A stretch of DNA of 64,000 nt from Lachnospiraceae bacterium (GCA_910574185.1 CAJSZQ010000018.1:16819-80818); one strand, 5' to 3'; counted from the stretch's first letter, positions 31,001 to 39,241 are shown. A program made the numbers and translations. The notes: generated by a model not told the origin, from the letters alone.

Positions 31001-31898
31001 CCTGATCTTCTAACTTGCCCTCTTTCTTCAGCTTACGCATTGCCATCAGCGCAAGATCCATCAAGCAGACAAATTTATCTTCTCTGCCCTGAAAAATTTC
31101 ACTGTGGTCAGCAAGATACTGCTGATAAGTTCCTTCGATTACTTCTCTGTAATCACCTTCTCCAAAAGAAACATCCTTCAGCTCCGTAGAAAAAGTAGTA
31201 TGCCTGCAGTGGTCGGACCAATACGTATCCAGCACACGAACCTCCGTCATGGACGGGTCTCTGTACTCCTCATTCTTAAAATAATTCTGAATATGAAGGA
31301 AATCCTTAAAAGTCATGGCAAGACCAAGAGAATCATACAACTCCTTCAGTTCATTCTCCTCCATATTCTGAAATCCTTCAAATATGATAACATCTTCCGG
31401 TTCGTCGAACTTTGTTACCAGTGTATCAGGCTTCTCTTCCTGCGCTTCCCTGGAATCTACCGGATTGATGCAGTGATTCTTCACAGCCGTAAGCTCTTCT
31501 TCTGAAATACAGTTTCCATCCTTTCCACGAATCACATAGGTAACCGCTGTACGGATAACCGGCTCCTCATCCTCGTTAATAAACTGTACACACTGCTCCG
31601 CCGAATCCGCTCTCTGGTCAAACTGTCCCGGCAAATACTCTACCGAAAATACGCTGTCCCCCTCCGCTGCCGGTACTTCCTCTCTCCACAGAATATCCAC
31701 CGGCGGCTCTGCAAAAATACCATTGCAGGCTTTCTCAAAGGTCTCATCTGAAAGATTCTCCACATCATAGCGGATTAACACACGCACGCTCTCCGCATCC
31801 TGGATTCCCAGATACCCTCTCATCTCATGCAGCAAATCCTTCGCCTGAATGGCATACTCTGGTTTCTTCTCAACAAATACCCGTTTTACACTACTCAT
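28089..31898 (-). CDS. purL: Phosphoribosylformylglycinamidine synthase, single chain
   Basis: 1269 residues, fusing the synthetase and glutaminase parts. Synthetase half: DTYWSDHCRHTTFST (residues about 230-245), GGRTGRDGCGGATGSSKVH and GGKDSMSGTF. C-terminal class I glutaminase from about residue 1015 (VFVPVFPGTNCEYDSARAF) with nucleophile Cys in LGICNGFQAL and a following His/Glu. It converts FGAR, glutamine and ATP to FGAM in purine synthesis. The single-chain form is common in clostridia and gamma-proteobacteria. It stands alone here, without other pur genes; I looked for a purine riboswitch upstream and saw none. Ribosome site GGAGGAAG. Confidence 0.97.
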   Translation of the reverse strand: MSSVKRVFVEKKPEYAIQAKDLLHEMRGYLGIQDAESVRVLIRYDVENLSDETFEKACNGIFAEPPVDILWREEVPAAEGDSVFSVEYLPGQFDQRADSAEQCVQFINEDEEPVIRTAVTYVIRGKDGNCISEEELTAVKNHCINPVDSREAQEEKPDTLVTKFDEPEDVIIFEGFQNMEENELKELYDSLGLAMTFKDFLHIQNYFKNEEYRDPSMTEVRVLDTYWSDHCRHTTFSTELKDVSFGEGDYREVIEGTYQQYLADHSEIFQGREDKFVCLMDLALMAMRKLKKEGKLEDQEESDEINACSIVVPVTVDGAEEEWLVNFKNETHNHPTEIEPFGGAATCLGGAIRDPLSGRTYVYQAMRVTGAADPTRSVKETLKGKLPQKKLVREAAHGYSSYGNQIGLATGMVKEIYHPDYVAKRMEIGAVMGAAPRRAVIRETSDPGDVIILLGGRTGRDGCGGATGSSKVHTEESTKTCGAEVQKGNPPTERKIQRLFRREEVSRLIKKCNDFGAGGVSVAIGELADGLRVDLDKVPKKYAGLDGTEIAISESQERMAVVIDPKDVEEFMGYAAEENLEAVSVAVVTESPRLVLSWRGREIVNLSRAFLDTNGARQETKVAVDIPNRADSILIKQVEVPDVKEKWLDTLRDLNVCSQKGLVEMFDGSIGAGSVFMPHGGKYQLTETQAMVAKLPVLKGDCDTVTMMSYGFDPYLSSWSPYHGAAYAVTESVAKIVAAGGDYRKIRFTFQEYFRRMTEDPHRWSHPFTALLGAYSAQLGFGLPSIGGKDSMSGTFEDIDVPPTLVSFAVDVAKERDIITPELKRAGSKLVWLRIPTDENDLPVYEKVMEQYGKFSDDIQNGKIISAYVPDRHGVIAAVSKMAFGNGMGVKIEHHMDSRELFAPAFGDLIAEVPAEHVGELSITYTVIGEVTDNGLFTYGNTIIETGDAVDAWKEPLEKVFKTDSGSQDGATAFFAAGKSEDGELREDGCFHASRVHICKHKIAKPTVFVPVFPGTNCEYDSARAFERAGAKVVTKVFCNRNAADIRESVEVFEKAIGEAQIIMFPGGFSAGDEPDGSAKFFATAFQNVKLREAVEKLLNERDGLALGICNGFQALVKLGLVPNGTVTGQDADSPTLTYNTIGRHISKMVYTKVVTNKSPWLQKARLGGVYVNPASHGEGRFVANEKCLANLLVNGQVATQYCDPDGNISMDEEWNINGSYCSIEGITSPDGRVFGKMAHSERRGRSVAINIYGEQDLKIFESGVEYFK

Positions 31899-32056
31899 AA
31901 AACTTCCTCCATCTGTTTGGTTGACTGGTTTGCACTCATTAGGCCATTATGCCCTTAATCTTTTTCTATCATAACACGATTTCTGTTATTACTGTAATTA
32001 ATATATCTAAATTCTTTCATAAGCTGGTCTAATCTCTTCTCTGGTTAGATGATATT

Positions 32057-32291
32057 ATATACCCAAGGGCACGCCTAATGGCCATCCGGCCGTTTTAAGG
32101 TATACCTTCCAGGTACCCCATTATCGCCATCCGGCCGTTTATAAGGTATACCTTCCAGGTACCCCATTATCGCCATCCGGCCGTTTATAAGGTATACCTT
32201 CCAGGTACCCCATTATCGCCATCCGGCCGTTTATAAGGTATACCCTCCGGGTACCCCATTATCGCCATTCGGCCGGTTTACAAGGTATACC
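32057..32291. repeat. R1 tandem array: 46-bp units
   Basis: Five GGTATACC boundaries at 32099, 32145, 32191, 32237 and 32284 give a period of 46, 46, 46 and 47 bp. Each unit has GGTATACC, YTCC, RGGTACC, then CCATTATCGCCATYCGGCCG and TTTATAA. The first unit differs (CCCAAGGGCACGCCTAATGG), like the first unit of other arrays. There is no unique spacer between units. The array fills the gap between purL upstream sequence and the end of the DUF1461-like gene. Confidence 0.95.
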
Positions 32292-32296
32292 TGATG

Positions 32297-33040
32297 TCAT
32301 TCAGGAAAGGAGCCGGCTTTCGTGAATGTTCCCGCCGTTCTGCATCTTCTGCTCCACACTGTCCACCCGCCCGCCAGAATACCGAAAACAACCAGTCCGC
32401 CTGCAAAAAAACTACCGATACGGAGCACAAAGTCGAAAAAGAAGCCTTCCGGCAGCATACGAATCATATAATCCTTTGCCGGATCAAAAATCCACAAATC
32501 ATTATCAAAAAATATCTTATGAAATATGGTGAAGCATTTATTAAAATTCGACGCCATGAATCCCCCTAATACCGCCGTCAGTACTCCGAATACTGCCAGT
32601 GATACAAAATACGCTCCAGGCAGGACACTTCCCAAATCTGCTTTCCACAAATACAGGAGAACAAGCAGCGCCGCCACTATCCCAAAAAGGAAATTACGAA
32701 CCCTTAAGCCGCCCAGAAACAGCTCTTTCACCTCTCCCATATGAAACCTGTCCTGCTCGTTAAAAAAATCCTGCTCTCTGCCCTCCACCTGCGTGATTAC
32801 AGAAAGTTCTTCCCTTTCGCCTATTAAGTATGCCATCATCTTATCCGTCACATCCATAATGTCTTCCATCTCCATCGACAGGCTGTCCGCCACCTGATAT
32901 TTCTCATACTCTTTCCTGTAAAAACGATATTCCCGGTCTCCGTAAATTGCAATCTGAAAACTGGTGAGCAGTATCACAATAATTAAGAGCATCATCGCAA
33001 TCACCGCCACAATATATGGTAATTTCCGTTTCTTCTTCAT
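32297..33040 (-). CDS. DUF1461/TIGR01906-like integral membrane protein
   Basis: About 247 residues. A short basic N-terminus and a first membrane helix (about 8-30) lead to an extracellular part with SMEMEDIMDVTDKMMAYLIG and FFNEQDRFHMGEVK. Three or four more helices and a basic tail follow. The layout matches the TIGR01906 family found in Gram-positives, whose function is unknown. An open frame continues upstream to 33214 through an R1 repeat, but GGGAGG 5 bases before ATG at 33040 marks the real start. The stop codon lies next to the R1 array. Confidence 0.8.
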   Translation of the reverse strand: MKKKRKLPYIVAVIAMMLLIIVILLTSFQIAIYGDREYRFYRKEYEKYQVADSLSMEMEDIMDVTDKMMAYLIGEREELSVITQVEGREQDFFNEQDRFHMGEVKELFLGGLRVRNFLFGIVAALLVLLYLWKADLGSVLPGAYFVSLAVFGVLTAVLGGFMASNFNKCFTIFHKIFFDNDLWIFDPAKDYMIRMLPEGFFFDFVLRIGSFFAGGLVVFGILAGGWTVWSRRCRTAGTFTKAGSFPE

Positions 33041-33071
33041 AACATCCTCCCTGATTTTCATGCGTATTCCA

Positions 33072-33100
33072 TTGTCATCTCTCTTATTTTCCCTTATAAT
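33072..33100 (+). promoter_or_regulatory. Promoter of the LysR-family gene
   Basis: TTGTCA (33072-33077), 17-base spacer, TATAAT (33095-33100). The expected start near 33107 places the whole R1 copy at 33111-33174 in the 5' untranslated leader of the regulator mRNA. Confidence 0.7.
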
Positions 33101-33110
33101 GTCCATAAAA

Positions 33111-33174
33111 GTATACCCTCCGGGCACACCTAATGGCCATTCGGCCGATTCATAAGGTATACCCTCCGGGTATG
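33111..33174. repeat. R1 repeat, one unit plus boundary
   Basis: GTATACCCTCCGGGCACACC, then TAATGGCCATTCGGCCGATTCATAA, then GGTATACCCTCCGGGTAT. This is one full unit with the boundary-type first half. It lies in the leader of the LysR gene and upstream of the divergent membrane-protein gene. Confidence 0.9.
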
Positions 33175-33203
33175 ATAAAACAAACGAAAACGAGGAAAAT
33201 ATT

Positions 33204-34082
33204 ATGGACATCAATTATGAATTATATAAAGTCTTTTACCATGTGGCAACCACTTTAAGTTTCTCAGAAGCCTCCAAAAAACTCTATATTTCCCAGTCAG
33301 CAGTCAGCCAGTCCATCAAAGCTCTGGAAGGAAAGCTGTCCCAGACTCTCTTTATCCGAAGCACCAAAAAAGTCCGTCTCACCGCGGAAGGTGAAATACT
33401 TCTGCGGCATATCGAACCAGCTATCAGTTTAATCCGACGCGGGGAATCAAGGCTTCTGGATTCCTCCTCTACAGGAGGGCAGATTCAAATCGCCGCAAGC
33501 GATACTATCTGCCGGTACTTCCTTGTCCCTTATATTGAGCGATTCCATCAGGCTTTTCCCAGCGTACACATCAAAGTTATAAACGCAACCTCCATTCAAT
33601 GTGTAGAACTTCTGAAAAACGGACAGGCAGACTTTATCGTAGTCAATCACCCCAATGCGTACTTAAACCATCTGTGGTCCATCCGAAGCATCAAACAATT
33701 CCGGGACGTATTTATTGCCAATCAGTCCTTCGCTCATCTAAAAGACCGTACCTTGTCTCTGGCTGAATTGTCTGAATATCCGCTTCTTATGCTGAATAAG
33801 AACAGCACCACCAGTGAATTTTTACACAGCCTGTTCCAGCAGCATGCCCTGGAACTGGTTCCGGAAGCAGAACTCAGCAGTAATGACCTTCTGATTGACC
33901 TTGCCAGAATCGGACTTGGAATTGCCTTTGTTCCCGATTACTGCCTGCCAGAACAATCTGAAACTCTGTTCATCGTAAATACAAAAGAAACCCTTCCAGA
34001 TCGGGAATTAGCTCTTGTATACAATGACAAACTCCCCACTTCCCCTGCCGTAACAGAGTTCCTGAATTATTTTGAGCCTTAA
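33204..34082 (+). CDS. LysR-family transcriptional regulator
   Basis: 292 residues. N-terminal winged helix-turn-helix (residues about 1-60; FSEASKKLYISQSAVSQSIK) and a two-lobed periplasmic-binding-protein-like effector domain (IQIAASDTICRYFLVPYIE, IGLGIAFVPDYC). GAGGAAA precedes the ATG. It is divergent from the DUF1461-like membrane-protein gene, which is the natural candidate target because LysR regulators usually control the divergent neighbour. The ligand is unknown. Confidence 0.92.
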   Translation: MDINYELYKVFYHVATTLSFSEASKKLYISQSAVSQSIKALEGKLSQTLFIRSTKKVRLTAEGEILLRHIEPAISLIRRGESRLLDSSSTGGQIQIAASDTICRYFLVPYIERFHQAFPSVHIKVINATSIQCVELLKNGQADFIVVNHPNAYLNHLWSIRSIKQFRDVFIANQSFAHLKDRTLSLAELSEYPLLMLNKNSTTSEFLHSLFQQHALELVPEAELSSNDLLIDLARIGLGIAFVPDYCLPEQSETLFIVNTKETLPDRELALVYNDKLPTSPAVTEFLNYFEP

Positions 34083-34083
34083 G

Positions 34084-36453
34084 TTACTTTGAGTCGGCGC
34101 TTTTCCAGAACTTTTGAATGTTCTCCTCCACCGTATGAATATTGCAGAACCCAATGCCTTTCCATTCTCTTGGAAAGGTATTTCGGTATCTCCGCTCCGA
34201 AAACCGTTCATCCAACAGCAGTATTACCCCTCTGTCCTTCTCAGTACGAATCACCCGACCTGCTGACTGCTGAACTTTATTCATCCCCGGATATACATAA
34301 GCATAGTCGAATCCGTTCACACCTCTGCCATCGAAGTAACTCTTTAAAAGCTCTCTCTCCCTGCACACCTGTGGGAGTCCGGTTCCTACAATAATCGCGC
34401 CAATCAATCGGTCGCTTACCAGATCAATCCCCTCTGAGAATATACCGCCCATTACGCAGAATCCCATAAGACTGCCCGGACGCTTCTCTTCAAACCCTTC
34501 CAGAAATATCTCCCTTGCCTCTTCCGACATATAAGGCGCCTGTACCAGACAGTCAATCACTTTCCCTTCCTCCTCCGCCTTCTGCGCAAACTTCAAAAAA
34601 GCCTCATACACCTGCTCCAGAAAACGATAAGAAGGAAAAAACGCCATATAATTACCTTCCTTTACTCTTGCCGTCCTGTAGAGATATTCCGCATATCTGT
34701 TATACATTTCTTCCCCCCTCAGAGTGTACTTAGAGCTCACATCCATTCCCTGGAGAATGATTCTCTGCTCTTGCGAAAATGCAGTCTCAGCATACACTGC
34801 ATAATCATCCTTCTCTGTACTAAGAAGGTCCTTATAATAATGAATGGGAAGCATCGTAGCTGAAAAAAATACGGCGCTGTTCCCCTTATCCAGATATTCC
34901 TTTAAGTTAACCGACGGATTCACACAAAACAACCTTACTAAGAATCTGCCATCCTCCGCAAGCTCCGCATAAATTACATAGTTCTCATCTAATTTCTCAT
35001 AAACACTGATAAAAGAACGGACTTCAAAATAAAACTCCAAAACTTCTTCTCTTACCGTACTCTCCTTATATTCCTCCAAAAACCGCTCTAATTCTGCCAT
35101 TACTGCAAGAAGCTTCAAATAAATGTGCGCCACACTGTTCAATACAGTTATCCCTTCACACTCCCGCTTCAGCTCCAGCATCTGCTTATTACTTTCCTCC
35201 AGCCTCTTTGCAAGCTTAATGTCCAAAGTCTTAACCTGACGTCGCACCCGCATCACATCTTCTTTATAAAGACCAGCGCTGTACATCTCTCTTCCCCTCT
35301 CCACCAGGTTGTGGGCTTCGTCAATCAAAAACAAATAGCTGCCCTTAACTCCCTCTCCGAAAAAACGTTTTAAATGAGCGTTCGGGTCAAATACATAATT
35401 ATAGTCACAGATTACGGCGTCCATCCACAGCGCAACATCTAATCCCAGCTCAAAAGGACATACCTGCCAGACTCTCGCCTGCTCTTCCAACACCTTACGG
35501 CTCATCGTATCCCTGCTAGTAATCAGTTCATAGACCGCATCGTTTACCCTGTCAAAATGCCCTTTGGCATAAGGACAGTAATCTGGGTTACATTCCGGCT
35601 TTTCGCAAAAACAAATCTTATCCTTGGCTGTCAGTGTAATCACTTTGTACCGCAAAGACTGCTCCTTTAACAATTCAAAAGCCTGACTTGCCGCCGTTCT
35701 GGTAATTGTCTTTGCCGTCAGATAGAAAATCTTCTCCCCAAGCTCCTCGCCCACAGCCTTCACTGCCGGAAATACCGTTGAGATTGTCTTGCCTGCGCCG
35801 GTAGGCGCCTGAATAAACAGCTTCTTCTTTCTAAGAATCGTCTTATAGACAGAAGTAACCAACTCTCTTTGTCCCTCTCGATATTCATAGGGAAATTGCA
35901 GACTTTTAATCGACTGGTTACGTATCTTCCTCCACTCTGTCTGAAAGCCGGCCCACTTCTCATATTCAAGTAAAAGGCTTCCAAACCACTCCCTGAGTTC
36001 TTCCGTCTCATATTCCTGCCGGAATCTTTTGAGCTCCTCCGTCTCCATATGGCAATAAGTTAACTGAACATCAACAACCGTCAGCTCCTGCTGCATCGCA
36101 TAGATACAGGCATAGCACTTCGCCTGAGCCAAATGCACAGGAATCGGTTCCGTCAGATGCTTCAAATCCAAGAAAACTCCCTTAATCTCATCAATGCAAA
36201 CCGTATCTTCTGTGATAACACCGTCCGCTCTGCCTTCCACCTGAATACAAAATTCCTCAAACTCTTCCACATGGCGCAGTGTAACCTCTGCATGGTAAGA
36301 CGCACCCATCTGACGCTGGATTTTTCTGTGAATCTTCGCTCCAAGCTGCATGGCATCCTTATCCTTCGCTGCTATTCGATTGTCAATATCCCCGCTCCTT
36401 AGGACAAATTCCACCAGATTGCGAACAGATACCTTCACTACCTGCTTCCCCAT
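34084..36453 (-). CDS. Cas4-like nuclease domain fused to an Fe-S Rad3/DinG-type helicase
   Basis: About 789 residues. Residues 35-120 read as a PD-(D/E)xK nuclease: GRADG with Asp77, DEIKG with Glu89 and Lys91, then QAKCY (Gln110, Tyr114). The helicase follows: Walker A APTGAGKT (216-223), an Fe-S cluster candidate with Cys283, Cys288, Cys293 and Cys332, DEAH (378-381) and a C-terminal motor domain ending in QSAGRVIRTEKDRGVILLLDERF. It should unwind DNA 5' to 3' and may process ends. ATG at 36453 has AAGGAG 10 bases upstream. Its neighbours are other DNA-repair genes. Fusions of this kind occur in Firmicutes. Confidence 0.88.
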   Translation of the reverse strand: MGKQVVKVSVRNLVEFVLRSGDIDNRIAAKDKDAMQLGAKIHRKIQRQMGASYHAEVTLRHVEEFEEFCIQVEGRADGVITEDTVCIDEIKGVFLDLKHLTEPIPVHLAQAKCYACIYAMQQELTVVDVQLTYCHMETEELKRFRQEYETEELREWFGSLLLEYEKWAGFQTEWRKIRNQSIKSLQFPYEYREGQRELVTSVYKTILRKKKLFIQAPTGAGKTISTVFPAVKAVGEELGEKIFYLTAKTITRTAASQAFELLKEQSLRYKVITLTAKDKICFCEKPECNPDYCPYAKGHFDRVNDAVYELITSRDTMSRKVLEEQARVWQVCPFELGLDVALWMDAVICDYNYVFDPNAHLKRFFGEGVKGSYLFLIDEAHNLVERGREMYSAGLYKEDVMRVRRQVKTLDIKLAKRLEESNKQMLELKRECEGITVLNSVAHIYLKLLAVMAELERFLEEYKESTVREEVLEFYFEVRSFISVYEKLDENYVIYAELAEDGRFLVRLFCVNPSVNLKEYLDKGNSAVFFSATMLPIHYYKDLLSTEKDDYAVYAETAFSQEQRIILQGMDVSSKYTLRGEEMYNRYAEYLYRTARVKEGNYMAFFPSYRFLEQVYEAFLKFAQKAEEEGKVIDCLVQAPYMSEEAREIFLEGFEEKRPGSLMGFCVMGGIFSEGIDLVSDRLIGAIIVGTGLPQVCRERELLKSYFDGRGVNGFDYAYVYPGMNKVQQSAGRVIRTEKDRGVILLLDERFSERRYRNTFPREWKGIGFCNIHTVEENIQKFWKSADSK

Positions 36454-36509
36454 AATCACCCGTCTCCTTGCATACACAGCGCCTTAAAACACATTGCAAA
36501 TCCGATAAG

Positions 36510-36607
36510 TTACACCCTTCGGGCACACCTAATGGCCATTCGGCCGGTTTACAAGGTATACCTTCCAGGTATCCCATTATGGCCATTCGGCCGGTTCACA
36601 AGGTATC
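36510..36607. repeat. R1 repeats upstream of the helicase gene
   Basis: Two units: a boundary-type first unit (CACCCTTCGGGCACACCTAA) then GGTATACCTTCCAGGTATCC and a further CATTATGGCCATTCGGCCGG. A possible promoter, TTGCAA (36666-36671), 17 bases, TACACT (36643-36648) on the minus strand, would place the repeats in the helicase mRNA leader. Confidence 0.9.
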
Positions 36608-36711
36608 CTATCGAACATTCGTCAATCGACACGCCTGCTTTTAGTGTACAACAATTATCCGGCTCTTGCAATCAAACTCTCCCCCCGCCAGCTTCACACA
36701 TCCAGTTTATG

Positions 36712-36950
36712 GTTACAGTTCACAGGTCATCTGGTAAACAGTGGGTTGAATCAGGAGCATGTCTCTAAGCAGACAATTCAGGAGTGCTTTTCATGGAATT
36801 GAAATAGCAGCTTATGCAGACTTAGACGCGAAGGCTTTCCTTGGCGGCTTAGTCTGCGTTAGCTGATAGTTCAATGGAATGTTACTCCGTCTGCTTAGAG
36901 ACCTGCTCCTGATTCAACCCGCGTCCGGCAGGTGAGCTGTGAACTGTAAC
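36712..36950. mobile_element. R2 element, full copy with 9-bp target duplication (MITE-like)
   Basis: 239 bp. Perfect 14-bp terminal inverted repeats GTTACAGTTCACAG/CTGTGAACTGTAAC, extended by imperfect pairing through GGGTTGAATCAGGAGCA and TCTCTAAGCAGAC. A central stem forms from GCAGACTTAGACGC / GCGGCTTAGTCTGC. Directly flanked by the perfect 9-bp duplication CAGTTTATG (36703-36711 and 36951-36959). No coding capacity. These are the hallmarks of a non-autonomous transposable element mobilised in trans. Confidence 0.92.
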
Positions 36951-37043
36951 CAGTTTATGTCTTACTATTCAAAGAGCAGCCGGCAAACGGCAGATTAAAT
37001 TCAGAAGACTCTGGCCAACGCGTAAACTGTAAACGCCTTGCCC

Positions 37044-37817
37044 CTAATGAAGAAATTCCACCATATTTTTCCGATACCAGAGGGGGAGATGCCCCATCTG
37101 GCATCCGGGATTCCTCCGCTCTTCAATCGCTATAGAATCCGTAAACCTATGCCACAACTCCCGGAACATTCTCTCTCTGTCCGAGTATTTCCCAACCAGC
37201 TCCTCATTCAACTCCCCTCCGGTTACAAGCACCCATTGCTTTCTTGCCTCATGCACCACATATTCCTGATGTGTCTCATCATAAATCATCCAATTCTCCA
37301 GACAGAACCGGTCCGCAAAATGTGGAGCCACACAAGTCAGCACTCGATTCTTTGGCTCAAATCTGGAAAACATAATTCCATTCTCTAACTCGCCAAACCG
37401 GAGAAACTGCAGCCATCTATGCACCTCATCTCCCACATTCCGGCTTAATTCAAATACTTTCTCCACCTGCGCATTCCCCAGATGATCCATAATCCTCCTG
37501 CTATCAGGTATCTTCCTTGCTTCCAGCATAGCTCCCAAAATAGCGTCCCCTTTTAACGCATCCGTCGAAAGCGCCGCCTGATAAATCATCTTATAAGCAT
37601 ACCATCCCAAATTTTTTAAAATTAACCGCTCCACTGCTCCGGCTTTCTTCTCACTCTCTGCAACCTCTGTATACTCACAGAACAGCTCCCGCTCGATACA
37701 CCCGCGAAAACGAATCCCACACTCTGATATTCCGTCCACCACCACTGCACGCCAGGCGTCATAAATAGCGGACAAAAGCCCTGTCACTTCATCCCTGCAC
37801 ACATAAATTCTCTTCAT
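37044..37817 (-). CDS. DUF4130/TIGR03915-type DNA metabolism protein
   Basis: About 257 residues. It begins YVCRDEVTGLLSAIYDAWRA and ends HLPLWYRKNMVEFL, both typical of the TIGR03915 family that accompanies radical-SAM DNA-repair proteins (in other species fused to uracil-DNA-glycosylase-like domains). Molecular role unknown. Its start overlaps the end of the radical-SAM gene by 29 bp, so the two proteins are translationally coupled and likely act together. ATG at 37817; the frame extends to a TTG at 37832. Confidence 0.85.
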   Translation of the reverse strand: MKRIYVCRDEVTGLLSAIYDAWRAVVVDGISECGIRFRGCIERELFCEYTEVAESEKKAGAVERLILKNLGWYAYKMIYQAALSTDALKGDAILGAMLEARKIPDSRRIMDHLGNAQVEKVFELSRNVGDEVHRWLQFLRFGELENGIMFSRFEPKNRVLTCVAPHFADRFCLENWMIYDETHQEYVVHEARKQWVLVTGGELNEELVGKYSDRERMFRELWHRFTDSIAIEERRNPGCQMGHLPLWYRKNMVEFLH

Positions 37818-39123
37818 GAAATCCACCACCAAATCTCACATCATCAAATAAAGACATCTGCCGGTACGTCATCCCATCCGCTCCCTCCGGAAGCTTCTGC
37901 CCTGTATTCAGAAGATTCCTTGCAATATAATCCTCCTCAAGTTTCGTAGGATACATCATCCTTCCATTACAGGTAAGGAAATACATCGCTCTCTTTAGCA
38001 CCACGCCCATCTTCTTAAGGTCTCCAAAATCCAGCGTACCCATCCTCCTTGCCCGGACAATTCTCTGCGCGGAACGATATCCAAGACCTGGAACCCTAAG
38101 CAGCATCTCATACCCCGCCCGGTTCACTTCCACCGGAAACTGCTCCAGATGCCGCAGCGCCCAATTACACTTCGGGTCAAACAATACGTTGAAATTCGGC
38201 TCTCGCTCTGATAGTATCTCGCTCGCCTCAAAATGATAATATCGAAGCAGCCAGTCGGCCTGATACAATCTGTGCTCTCTCAAAAGCGGCGGCCCCTCTC
38301 CAGTCCTCGCAGGCAGCTCCTTATCATCGTTTAAATGAACAAAGGCAGAATAAAATACCCGCTTCAAATCAAACTTCTTATACAAAGACTCTGCCACATG
38401 AAGTATCTCATAATCCGACTCTGGCGTAGCGCCGATAATCATCTGCGTACTCTGTCCTGCCGGAACAAATCTTGGAGCGCCCTTATAGCTCTGAAGCTCA
38501 TACTTGTTCTGTGCCACACCATTCTGTACCATTCTCATAGGCGCCAGAATGTTCTTCCTGGTCTTATGAGGAGCCAGCTTCTTAAGCCCTTCTGCCGTAG
38601 CAAATTCCAAATTGACGCTCATCCTGTCAGCCAGATACCCTACCCGCCGCACAAGCTCAAGACTGGCTCCCGGAATTGCCTTCACATGAATGTAGCCCTG
38701 AAACCGTCTTTCATAACGGAGCTTATAAAGAGCTGAATAAATAAGTTCCATCGTATAATCCGGGCTCTGAAGCACTCCGGAACTTAAAAATAAACCTTCA
38801 ATATAATTGCGGCGGTAAAATTCAATCGTAAGTTCACAGACTTCTTCCGGCGTAAAGGAAGTCCTTGGCACATCGTTACTACGGCGGTTCAGGCAATACT
38901 TGCAGTCAAAAATGCACTCATTGGTAAATAAAATCTTCAACAGGGAAATGCATCTCCCATCCGCTGCAAAGCTATGACAGAGCCCCGCCTTCACGCAATT
39001 GCCGATTCCACTGCCGTCGCCCGACCTGTCCGTACCACTGGAAGTACACGCCACATCATATTTGGCGGCATCCGTTAAAATCTCAAGCTTTTCCATTACA
39101 GACATATCTTCTGTAATCTTCAT
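37789..39123 (-). CDS. Putative DNA modification/repair radical SAM protein (TIGR03916 type)
   Basis: 444 residues. Radical-SAM Cys motif Cys70-x3-Cys74-x2-Cys77 (NECIFDCKYC) for the 4Fe-4S cluster and S-adenosylmethionine. The C-terminal part has a helix-hairpin-helix DNA-binding motif (LRVPGLGYRSAQRIVRAR, residues about 345-362). This domain order matches the TIGR03916 family, whose reaction is unknown but which is assigned to DNA repair by context. Two inverted LexA-type boxes lie 38-80 bases upstream, evidence for SOS control. Partner: the overlapping DUF4130-type gene. Confidence 0.9.
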   Translation of the reverse strand: MKITEDMSVMEKLEILTDAAKYDVACTSSGTDRSGDGSGIGNCVKAGLCHSFAADGRCISLLKILFTNECIFDCKYCLNRRSNDVPRTSFTPEEVCELTIEFYRRNYIEGLFLSSGVLQSPDYTMELIYSALYKLRYERRFQGYIHVKAIPGASLELVRRVGYLADRMSVNLEFATAEGLKKLAPHKTRKNILAPMRMVQNGVAQNKYELQSYKGAPRFVPAGQSTQMIIGATPESDYEILHVAESLYKKFDLKRVFYSAFVHLNDDKELPARTGEGPPLLREHRLYQADWLLRYYHFEASEILSEREPNFNVLFDPKCNWALRHLEQFPVEVNRAGYEMLLRVPGLGYRSAQRIVRARRMGTLDFGDLKKMGVVLKRAMYFLTCNGRMMYPTKLEEDYIARNLLNTGQKLPEGADGMTYRQMSLFDDVRFGGGFHEENLCVQG

Positions 39124-39160
39124 GCGTCATCCACTTCCCTTCTTACCCAGTATAAATTAA

Positions 39161-39203
39161 AGAACATGCGTTTGTATACTTATATATTACAAACGCACGT
39201 TCT
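39161..39203. promoter_or_regulatory. Two inverted LexA (SOS) boxes
   Basis: AGAACATGCGTTTG (39161-39174) and, on the other strand, AGAACGTGCGTTTG (39190-39203). Both match the core GAACRNRYGTTY of the Gram-positive LexA consensus at every position. They form one inverted repeat with a 15-bp spacer, about 40 bases before the radical-SAM gene start. Confidence 0.75.
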
Positions 39204-39241
39204 TTTTGTCAATACCTTATTTTATTTTTCATACAACAATT

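Noticed and set aside
31899..32056. Purine riboswitch ahead of purL
   Set aside because: No conserved purine-aptamer loop sequences or three-way junction could be found by eye.
32057..32291. CRISPR array
   Set aside because: The 46-bp repeats follow one another without unique spacers, contain several internal palindromes, and no cas genes lie nearby.
32297..33214. N-terminal extension of the DUF1461-like protein through an R1 repeat
   Set aside because: GGGAGG directly before ATG at 33040 marks the start; the extension also crosses the divergent promoter.
36611..36625. LexA box upstream of the helicase gene (CGAACATTCGTC)
   Set aside because: The right half lacks GTTY, so the match is too weak compared with the paired boxes at 39.16-39.20 kb.
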